From Bacteroidia bacterium (GTDB taxonomy: Bacteria > Bacteroidota > Bacteroidia > Bacteroidales > Dysgonomonadaceae): DNA of 5,740 nucleotides. Shown in pieces: positions 1-5,740 of this stretch; within the stretch, counting starts at the first letter, position 1; every line of letters starts with the position of its first letter. Position numbers and translations under genes: made by a program. The notes under the pieces are model-generated. The model saw only the letters and a list, made by a program, of their open reading frames with translations, searched no databases and was not told where the DNA came from. The stretch spans positions 1-5,740 of the forward strand of contig BNXH01000090.1 in assembly GCA_025999435.1 (NCBI GenBank), written 5' to 3'.

Positions 1-69
1 ATTAGAGAGAGAGTAATATTATTTCTTATTTTCAAATATATAAGGTCATTTTTTTCCGAAATGGCCCTG

Positions 70-117
70 GCCGGTTTGATCTTTCCGATGAGAAAGGATC
101 AAACCGGCTTTCGTTTT
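70..117 (+). terminator. Strong hairpin with T-rich tail upstream of the susC-like gene
   Basis: The left arm (70-85) pairs with the right arm (92-108) around a six-base loop (86-91). The stem is 12 pairs (70-81 with 97-108), a single bulged G at 96, then 4 pairs (82-85 with 92-95). It is followed by TTTCGTTTT (109-117). This is the layout of an intrinsic terminator for a rightward transcript entering from outside the window. Its end is only 58 bases from the susC ATG, so it could instead be a leader attenuator if the susC promoter lies upstream of it. The hairpin is seen directly; its role is inferred. Confidence 0.75.
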
Positions 118-119
118 CA

Positions 120-151
120 CAATTTTGTTCAATCACGACCTGATAGAATTT
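120..151 (+). promoter_or_regulatory. Possible Bacteroidota-type promoter for the susC-susD pair (weak)
   Basis: If the hairpin at 70-117 ends the upstream transcript, the susC promoter should lie in the short gap before 176. CAATTTTG (120-127) matches the Bacteroides -7 consensus TAnnTTTG at five of six fixed positions, but I see no TTTG at a proper -33 distance. Alternatively TTTG at 124-127 could act as a -33 element for TAGAATTT (144-151), which is a poor -7 match with a short 16-base spacer. Neither arrangement is convincing, and AT-rich DNA yields such matches by chance. Confidence 0.2.
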
Positions 152-175
152 TTATTAACTAAATTATCTAAACTT

Positions 176-3100
176 ATGAGAAAAGCAATTATTTTCTTTT
201 GCATGCTTATCTCATCCTTATGCCTTCTCGGGCAAACGGATGTGAAAGGAGTTGTTTTTGATGCCGAAACAAATGAAACACTCGTTGGCACAAGCGTATC
301 GATCAAAGGTTCGACTCAGGGCGTACTGACTGACGAGAATGGCGCCTATTCGATCAAAGCAAAGCCAACCGATGTCTTAGTCTTCAAATTTCTGGGATAT
401 AACGAACAAGAAATCACTGTTGGTACCCAAACAATCATCAATGTACGCCTGATAACAGACGGCGTTGCCCTTCAGGAAACAGTTGTTACCGCTTTAGGTA
501 TCAAACGCGATACCCGGGCTTTGGGATACGCTATCAGCACAGTCAGGGGCGATGATTTAATAAAGGCCGGTCTTACAAACAATCCATTGTCTGCACTTTA
601 CGGAAAAGCAGCCGGAGTAGGAATCCAGGCCACAGCAGCCGGGCCGATGGGAGGAATAAAAATCAATGTGCGCGGCGCGCAGGGATTGGAATCCACATCG
701 AGTACGCGGCCATTGTTTGTAGTAGACGGAGTGCCTATGTCCGACTCGGATTCGGGCATGTCCTCGCGCGGTTATGATCCGCTAAACTCTTTTGACTACG
801 GCTCAGCCGTCAACGACCTCAATCCGGAAGATATTGCGTCTATGGAAATACTCAAGGGAGCGAAAGCTTCGGTTCTGTACGGTAGTCGCGGGGCGAACGG
901 GGTTGTGTTGATCACTACGAAAAGCGGAGCCGGAACGCGCGGTTTAGGCGTGCAACTGTCATATGGTTTGGAAACAGAAGTTCCTTACCAATTGATCAAA
1001 TTTCAGAACGAATACGGTTCGGGAGTGAATGAATACGACATGAGCTACACCGACGGAACCAAAACTACGCGCCGCGTAGTCAGTAGCCGTTACGGTTTCG
1101 GTCCTAAATTCGACGGTTCGAATATCATGTTCTTCGATGGCACGATGCGCAAGTATCAGGCTTATGAAGACAACTATATGGCCCCGTTCAACAACGGTTC
1201 CACATCGAGCTTCTCCGCAGCCATACAGGGTGGGAACGACAAAGGGAATATGCGTCTTTCGTTTACTAATTTCGATTATAACGGAACGATGCCGAATCAG
1301 GGACAGATAAAAAACTCGCTTAGCTTTAACGGGCAGATTACTGTATCGCCGTTTGCGCGCTTCGAGTTTGTTCAAAACATCTATAATGTAAAAAGTACCA
1401 ACAGGCGTCCAAACCTGCAGCGTTTTATTTCATATGGCGCCTACAACCGCGACTATGATATAGAGACCGCAATGAATAGCTATAAGGACGAGAATGGTTA
1501 TCGCATATCTCTGAGGGATTTGACCAATATCGAAGCATCCGGTTGGGGATGGCCCTCTGCCTTCGCCGGCGACCAGGATGGCTTTTTCAGTATGTTGTGG
1601 AATAACAACGAGAACCGGAACCACGACAACCGTCTGCACACTGTTACCTCAGCCAAGGCTTTCTTTACGCCGTTACCCTACCTGACGCTGACAGTGCAGG
1701 GAGGTCTCGACTACGCAGACACCGAATATATCAAAAAGAACAAGATCGAAAATTTAAACCCTGAAACCGGTTTGGCGGAAGGCGGGTTATTCCGTTACAG
1801 CCGCGAAAGGAATAAAATACAAAATTATGACGCTTTTCTGTCTTTCGATAAGAAATTTAAGGATACATGGAATGTATATGCCATGATCGGAACTTCATAT
1901 CGCAAGGAGAACTATACCAGTGTGGGTGTCGGAACGTATGGCGGGCTTAAATTTCCTGATTACTGGATGTTGGACAATGGGTCCGGATGGCCAAGTTCAT
2001 ATAGTACAAATGTTTCTTCATACGGTCTAGGGGATGAATCCATGTACAGTGTGTTCGGACAAGCTACGCTTTCGTATAATATGGAATATGTACTGGAACT
2101 TCAGGCGCGTAACGACTGGGCGTCTACGCTGCCCAAGCTAAACCGTTCATATTTCTATCCCGGAGTTTCTCTTGTATGGAACTTTACGGAACGTTTCCAT
2201 ATACCGAAGGTGAATTATGGTAAACTACGCTTGTCATGGGCCGACGTTGGCCGTGCAGCCAGTCGTTATTATGCATACAAGGCTTACGAGATGGGTACGT
2301 TGCCGGCTCCTAATACGAACATAAATGATGTAGTCGCTCCGCAAGACTTGTTTTCCGGAGATCTGAAGCCGGAACGCAAGCGGGAGTTCGAGACCGGATT
2401 TAACCTGAGGCTATTCGACAGCCGGGTCGAAGTAGACTTTGCTTATTACAACAGTACGCTTTATAACCAGATCATGTCTGTGCCATTATCACCAACGACA
2501 GCGGCAAATAATATCCGCATCAATGCCGGCAAAATAAACAATCAGGGATTAGAATTCTTTGTCAAAGGCACACCGATAAAAACGAATTTCTTCAATTGGG
2601 AACTGTCTCTAAATCTCTCCAAGCAATGGGATAAAGTAGTAGACTTGTATCCGGGCATAACCCAGATCAGTAACGAATATTATGGTATAGAACTCCGTGC
2701 AGCAGAAGGAGAACGTATGGGTAGCTTGTGGACGCAGGACTACCTGAAAGACGAGAACGGCAACCGGATTGTCAACGCCAACGGGCAATACCAGATTTCC
2801 AATGACGTGAAAGACAGGATATGTGTGGGTACTGTCAATCCGAACATAATCGGAGGTTTGACCTCCAACTTCTATTTACAGGGCGACTGGGGAATGCTGA
2901 ACCTGATGGCCGGATTCGATTTCAGGCAGGGAGGAAAAGTATTGTCGATCAGTAATTATTACCTGATGGGTAACGGAGTGGCGGAAGAATCGTTGCAATA
3001 CCGCGACGCAGCGCACGGCGGGCTGACATGGACCGAAACCTTGTCTGACGGCACTACCCGCGAACGCCACGACGGATTGATCCTTCCGGGAGTAAAAGGG

Positions 3101-3448
3101 GACGGAACGCCAAACGATATTATTGTCAACGCATATGACTACTATAGAACCACGTATAATCGCGACGATTACAAAAACTGGGCGCCGGACCTTATAAAAG
3201 ATAACAATTATATTAAGTTCAGGGAATTGTCGTTGAATTATACGTTCTCTAAAAAGATCTCATCCATGCTGCGCCTGCAAAAACTGTCGGTAGGGCTGAC
3301 TGCCCGGAATCTGGGTTACCTGTACAAATCGATCCCGAATATCGACGCGGAAGCCCTCTTGGGAACCAGCGGATCTAACAGTTGGATAGAATACAGCAAT
3401 TACCCGGCAAGCCGTACGTTCGGATTTAAAGTCAATGTAAGTTTCTAA
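176..3448 (+). CDS. susC-like: SusC/RagA-family TonB-linked outer membrane transporter
   Basis: This is a complete 1090-residue TonB-dependent transporter of the SusC/RagA family, which moves oligomeric nutrients across the outer membrane using TonB-ExbBD energy. Residues 1-19 form a signal peptide (MRK, then a hydrophobic run), probably cut before Gln20. Residues 22-93 resemble a carboxypeptidase-regulatory-like beta-sandwich (VKGVVFDAET, then LTDENGAYSI). ETVVTALGIKR (101-111) is the usual TonB-box region. The plug follows, with VRGAQG (165-170), PLFVVDGVPM (179-188) and the family signature NPEDIASMEILKGAKASVLY from 216 through ITTKSG at 251. The rest is barrel, with late motifs NNYIKFRELSLNY (from 1010) and TARNLG (from 1042), ending in Phe as outer-membrane barrels usually do. 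No N-terminal STN signalling domain is present, so direct FecR-type signalling is not suggested. I chose ATG 176 over the in-frame TTG at 125 because it puts the signal peptide at the N-terminus. The susD-like partner starts 20 bases after the stop. Substrate is unknown. Confidence 0.96.
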   Translation: MRKAIIFFCMLISSLCLLGQTDVKGVVFDAETNETLVGTSVSIKGSTQGVLTDENGAYSIKAKPTDVLVFKFLGYNEQEITVGTQTIINVRLITDGVALQETVVTALGIKRDTRALGYAISTVRGDDLIKAGLTNNPLSALYGKAAGVGIQATAAGPMGGIKINVRGAQGLESTSSTRPLFVVDGVPMSDSDSGMSSRGYDPLNSFDYGSAVNDLNPEDIASMEILKGAKASVLYGSRGANGVVLITTKSGAGTRGLGVQLSYGLETEVPYQLIKFQNEYGSGVNEYDMSYTDGTKTTRRVVSSRYGFGPKFDGSNIMFFDGTMRKYQAYEDNYMAPFNNGSTSSFSAAIQGGNDKGNMRLSFTNFDYNGTMPNQGQIKNSLSFNGQITVSPFARFEFVQNIYNVKSTNRRPNLQRFISYGAYNRDYDIETAMNSYKDENGYRISLRDLTNIEASGWGWPSAFAGDQDGFFSMLWNNNENRNHDNRLHTVTSAKAFFTPLPYLTLTVQGGLDYADTEYIKKNKIENLNPETGLAEGGLFRYSRERNKIQNYDAFLSFDKKFKDTWNVYAMIGTSYRKENYTSVGVGTYGGLKFPDYWMLDNGSGWPSSYSTNVSSYGLGDESMYSVFGQATLSYNMEYVLELQARNDWASTLPKLNRSYFYPGVSLVWNFTERFHIPKVNYGKLRLSWADVGRAASRYYAYKAYEMGTLPAPNTNINDVVAPQDLFSGDLKPERKREFETGFNLRLFDSRVEVDFAYYNSTLYNQIMSVPLSPTTAANNIRINAGKINNQGLEFFVKGTPIKTNFFNWELSLNLSKQWDKVVDLYPGITQISNEYYGIELRAAEGERMGSLWTQDYLKDENGNRIVNANGQYQISNDVKDRICVGTVNPNIIGGLTSNFYLQGDWGMLNLMAGFDFRQGGKVLSISNYYLMGNGVAEESLQYRDAAHGGLTWTETLSDGTTRERHDGLILPGVKGDGTPNDIIVNAYDYYRTTYNRDDYKNWAPDLIKDNNYIKFRELSLNYTFSKKISSMLRLQKLSVGLTARNLGYLYKSIPNIDAEALLGTSGSNSWIEYSNYPASRTFGFKVNVSF

Positions 3449-3468
3449 ACTATATAAAAATTCCTAAA

Positions 3469-5364
3469 ATGAAAAAGTTAATATATATATTGTTACTATC
3501 TGTTTCGCTTGGTTGGGTGTCCTGCTCAAGTGAACTGGACGAATATTGGAAAGATCCGAGTAAATATGTTCCGCAGGAGCCCGAGCAAACTGTCTCCGGG
3601 TTGCTTACCAATATGCAAAAGACCCGTTTTTGGCTGGAAGATTACGGCGAATGGTATTGGTTGCTTTCCTACCAGACATTCGAAGTGCCGCAGCTCGCTG
3701 CGCTGGCACCGTACAGCGAAAGCTTTATCAATGCGAATGCCGATGCCGAATACGGCAACCTGGACAGATTTATGGCTGATGCCAACGGAAATACTTACGG
3801 GCGTTTTTCCCGCTTTTATACCGACCTGAGAAGCTATATGTCGATCAATGATGAAATAGCAGAAATGGAAAGGCTTGGCAAGCCTACCACCAATGCCATA
3901 ATATACCAGCGTTTGGCCACCGTGCTAAAGAACGTAGTAGCTTTGCAAACCGTCGATATATTCAACAGTATCCCGTATACCGAAGCATTCAAAGGCACGT
4001 CGGGAGTCTTCTTTCCAAAGTATGACGATCCGATGGAAATCTATAAATCGGTGATAGACGAATATAAGACCATAGTTGCCGAACTGCCATCTATATACGC
4101 TAACATGTCCGATGTGCATAAAAAAACATTTGAAACGCAGGATATATTTTTCAAAGGCGATATCAACAAATGGATGCAATATATCAATTCGCAGAACCTG
4201 AAGGCATGCGTCCGCATTTCAGGCGTTGCCGAAGACTATGTGAAGCCCTACATCGCCGAAGCTATCAAAAATTTGCCGGCCGAAGATTTTATGATGACTT
4301 CGCCCCAATTGAACGAGAACCGTGTAGGCCTCTCTTCTGGTGGCATCATACAGCGTGGGCGCTACGAGAACTACTATTGTATGACTATCCCGGATGTGAT
4401 AATGACCCGTATGAACCGCGGCGGAGACGAGTATGATATTAACGAAGACGATCCGCGCCTGCCGGCTATCGCTATCGGATTTACACCGGACGGAACTACT
4501 GACCGCGTCGAGTATTACGGCGTATCAATGAACTGGGAAAGACAACGTCACCTGCGTATTACATTGCCAATAATCAAGGAGGTAGATGGTAAAGGAAACA
4601 GCTACGATGTTAACGGAGGAAGATGGAACATTACCAATCCACTGGATAAAACTCCGGGAGTCAGCCACTCCAACATGATACGCCCACAATTTTCGATGGA
4701 CGTGATGGTGAAATCTTGTATGTTCTCTTATTACAATCCGGTGACTTATGTGCTGAGCGAATCGCCGCTCCGTATTGTAAGCCAGGCCGAAACCGATCTG
4801 TTCCTGGCCGAAGTAGCTCTGAAAAACCTTGCTTCTACCGGTAAGACGGCAGGCGCTCACATTAAAGATGCCGTGAAACATTCTACCGACTACTGGTATA
4901 TGATGAATGCGGCTCCGAATTATGCGGGAACCATGACGGATGCTACCAAAGCTATTTTAACCCCTACCAAGCCTTCCGCCGCGATTATTGATAATTACGC
5001 GAATAAGGTTCAGGGCGAATTTGACGCCGCCGCGGGAGTAGAGGGCAAAATGGAAATATTGATGCAGCAGAAATATATCCACCTCAACATAGCGGGAGCT
5101 TATGAAGCGTTTGCCGAACTGCGACGCACACGTCATCCGAAACTGGAACCGATAACTTGTATAATTCCCGCCAAGTCTTTAATAAACCAAACCATGATGC
5201 TGGAGCGTTTCACATTGCCGCCATCCGAACGGACAAACAACATGGAGTCGTATTCGGCAGTAATGGAAGACGACAAATGGGGTAATCCGGTATTCTGGGT
5301 ACCACAATCTAAAGTCAGCGAGTCGTATTTCCTTCCGGCTGCTATCAAACCGTCGCTCCCTTAA
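3469..5364 (+). CDS. susD-like: SusD/RagB-family nutrient-binding outer membrane lipoprotein
   Basis: This is a 631-residue surface lipoprotein, the partner of the SusC-like barrel just upstream; in this family it forms the lid that captures substrate. Residues 1-18 form a lipoprotein signal peptide ending WVS, with Cys19 as the likely lipidated residue. The acidic stretch after it (SSELDE) fits the Bacteroidota surface-export signal. Motifs typical of the SusD-like branch with a helical TPR-type core appear in order: LQTVDIFNSIPYTEAF (159-174), FPKYDDPMEIYKSV (182-195), FKGDINKWMQYINSQNLKAC (228-247), DPRLP (328-332), SQAETDLFLAEVALK (438-452), MQQKYIHLN (532-540), AYEAFAELRRTRHP (544-557) and LPPSER (583-588). 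Residues 54-68 are rich in Trp and Tyr, though a binding role there is only a guess. The start is ATG 3469 after an A-rich leader, with no Shine-Dalgarno. The coding frame is intact and a second in-frame TAA occurs two codons after the stop. Assignment to the SusD-like rather than the classical SusD/RagB Pfam family is from motif memory. Substrate (glycan, peptide or other) cannot be inferred. Confidence 0.95.
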   Translation: MKKLIYILLLSVSLGWVSCSSELDEYWKDPSKYVPQEPEQTVSGLLTNMQKTRFWLEDYGEWYWLLSYQTFEVPQLAALAPYSESFINANADAEYGNLDRFMADANGNTYGRFSRFYTDLRSYMSINDEIAEMERLGKPTTNAIIYQRLATVLKNVVALQTVDIFNSIPYTEAFKGTSGVFFPKYDDPMEIYKSVIDEYKTIVAELPSIYANMSDVHKKTFETQDIFFKGDINKWMQYINSQNLKACVRISGVAEDYVKPYIAEAIKNLPAEDFMMTSPQLNENRVGLSSGGIIQRGRYENYYCMTIPDVIMTRMNRGGDEYDINEDDPRLPAIAIGFTPDGTTDRVEYYGVSMNWERQRHLRITLPIIKEVDGKGNSYDVNGGRWNITNPLDKTPGVSHSNMIRPQFSMDVMVKSCMFSYYNPVTYVLSESPLRIVSQAETDLFLAEVALKNLASTGKTAGAHIKDAVKHSTDYWYMMNAAPNYAGTMTDATKAILTPTKPSAAIIDNYANKVQGEFDAAAGVEGKMEILMQQKYIHLNIAGAYEAFAELRRTRHPKLEPITCIIPAKSLINQTMMLERFTLPPSERTNNMESYSAVMEDDKWGNPVFWVPQSKVSESYFLPAAIKPSLP

Positions 5365-5372
5365 TAAATAAA

Positions 5373-5399
5373 GAGTTGCTCCCTGTTCGGAAACAACTC
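5373..5399 (+). terminator. Imperfect hairpin just after the susD-like stop
   Basis: GAGTTG (5373-5378) pairs with CAACTC (5394-5399). Inside, T5380-A5392 and CC (5382-5383) with GG (5389-5390) can add interrupted pairs, leaving a five-base loop. No T-run follows, so it is a poor intrinsic terminator alone. It may be a 3' stabilising structure or one half of a tandem terminator with the hairpin at 5415-5449. Confidence 0.45.
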
Positions 5400-5414
5400 C
5401 TAATATAGTAAATA

Positions 5415-5455
5415 AACAGAGGCTATCCCAAATGGGGACAGCCTCTGTTGCGTTT
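5415..5455 (+). terminator. Intrinsic terminator of the susC-susD unit
   Basis: AACAGAGGCT (5415-5424) is perfectly complementary to AGCCTCTGTT (5440-5449). After one A-C mismatch (5425/5439), TCCC (5426-5429) pairs with GGGA (5435-5438) around a five-base loop. The right arm ends in TT and is followed by GCGTTT, so the T-tail is modest. The GGCT/AGCC core resembles terminator hairpins I recall as common in Bacteroidales. It lies about 50 bases after the susD-like stop, on the expected strand; the symmetric AA/TT flanks could also allow some function in reverse. Confidence 0.8.
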
Positions 5456-5648
5456 ACAATAAAAAATAGAGATAATTATCGTTTAGAGAATAATCGTTAC
5501 TTCTGCAAATAAATGACGGGGCTATTCGAAAGCAAGAAAAACAAAGTGTATCTAAGCACTATACTATATCCTTATTTATCTACTACCCATTTTCATGCGA
5601 TATTCTTTTTCAAAATAAGTAATTTATGATAATTAATGCAACATTCTC
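5456..5648. other. AT-rich intergenic stretch with no supported gene
   Basis: Between the terminator and the terminal repeat I see no gene on either strand. The longest ATG frame I read by eye on the + strand (5513-5629, 38 codons) encodes a low-complexity peptide with no recognisable family. No tRNA or known riboswitch fold was recognised. A short pair of direct repeats lies at 5474-5498. The stretch is probably a spacer before the next transcription unit, which lies beyond the window. Confidence 0.6.
5474..5498. repeat. Short direct repeat pair, 15-base period
   Basis: AATTATCGTT (5474-5483) is repeated as AATAATCGTT (5489-5498), nine of ten bases identical and offset by 15. The first copy overlaps the perfect palindrome GATAATTATC (5471-5480). 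Such spacing could suit a DNA-binding protein, but in AT-rich DNA chance is a fair explanation. Confidence 0.3.
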
Positions 5649-5729
5649 TTTGTCATCCTGAGGCACGAAGGATCTTGTTCCTTAAAAGCGGAACTGACAA
5701 GAGATGCTTCCTATCGTCAGCATGACAAA
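5649..5729. repeat. REP-like imperfect inverted repeat (BIME/MITE-type intergenic element)
   Basis: TTTGTCAT (5649-5656) is exactly mirrored by ATGACAAA (5722-5729). After one mismatch (C5657 against C5721), CTGA (5658-5661) pairs with TCAG (5717-5720). The left arm continues GGCACGAAGGATCT and the reversed right arm continues CGATAGGAAGCATCT, so both arms are diverged copies of one motif in opposite orientation. An apical stem, GTTCC (5677-5681) with GGAAC (5690-5694), closes the structure over an eight-base loop. The left arm resembles the TGTCATCCTGAGNNNCGAAGGATCT family of dispersed repeats I recall from many Bacteroidota intergenic regions, often compared with REP elements mobilised by RAYT (TnpA-REP) transposases. 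No transposase is present and no target duplication is evident. Symmetry is seen; family membership is from memory. Confidence 0.7.
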
Positions 5730-5740
5730 AACGAAAATTA

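Noticed and set aside
4..13. (AG)5 dinucleotide run flanked by ATTA and TAAT
   Set aside because: It is too short to be a meaningful phase-variation tract and is not placed to affect the susC reading frame.
959..1375. Antisense open frame of 138 codons inside the susC-like gene
   Set aside because: It lies wholly within a well-supported coding region on the other strand and shows no recognisable domain; it is best explained as a shadow frame.
3509..3829. 106-codon frame on the + strand overlapping the start of the susD-like gene
   Set aside because: It is out of frame with the lipoprotein, whose signal peptide and family motifs cover the same DNA; it has no motif of its own.
4525..4881. Antisense open frame of 118 codons inside the susD-like gene
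   Set aside because: It overlaps conserved SusD-family motifs on the + strand and its translation resembles no known family.
5513..5629. Possible 38-codon small protein downstream of susD
   Set aside because: It has no clear promoter or family resemblance and lies in AT-rich DNA where such a frame occurs by chance.
5651..5727. Reading the terminal inverted repeat as a CRISPR repeat or a terminator
   Set aside because: There is only one inverted pair with no spaced direct repeats, and no T-run follows the structure, so a dispersed REP-like element fits better.

Overview
The window looks like Bacteroidota DNA, most likely order Bacteroidales. It carries one complete SusC/SusD (RagA/RagB-type) outer-membrane nutrient-import pair. 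Neither start codon has a Shine-Dalgarno sequence; both are preceded by A/T-rich leaders, as is usual in this phylum. The coding regions are of moderate GC, while the flanks are AT-rich. I cannot assign a genus from the sequence alone.

Layout: positions 1-69 are AT-rich with no recognisable gene. Positions 70-117 hold a strong hairpin with a T-rich tail, either the terminator of a gene lying left of the window or a leader attenuator. The susC-like gene runs from its preferred ATG at 176 to 3448. After a 20-base gap the susD-like lipoprotein gene runs 3469-5364 on the same strand. Two hairpins follow (5373-5399 and 5415-5455), the second a convincing terminator. From 5456 to 5648 is AT-rich DNA with no supported gene. 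The window ends with an imperfect inverted repeat (5649-5729) that resembles REP-type dispersed repeats.

How the genes work together: in this family the SusC-like protein is a TonB-dependent beta-barrel with a plug, and the SusD-like lipoprotein sits on it as a surface lid that captures substrate. Together they deliver oligomeric nutrient to the periplasm using energy from TonB-ExbBD. The substrate cannot be read from the window, because no hydrolase, peptidase, sulfatase or regulator is present. The bracketing hairpins suggest a two-gene transcription unit. I found no evidence of a novel system. The items most worth a second look are the terminal repeat and the hairpin lying very close to susC.
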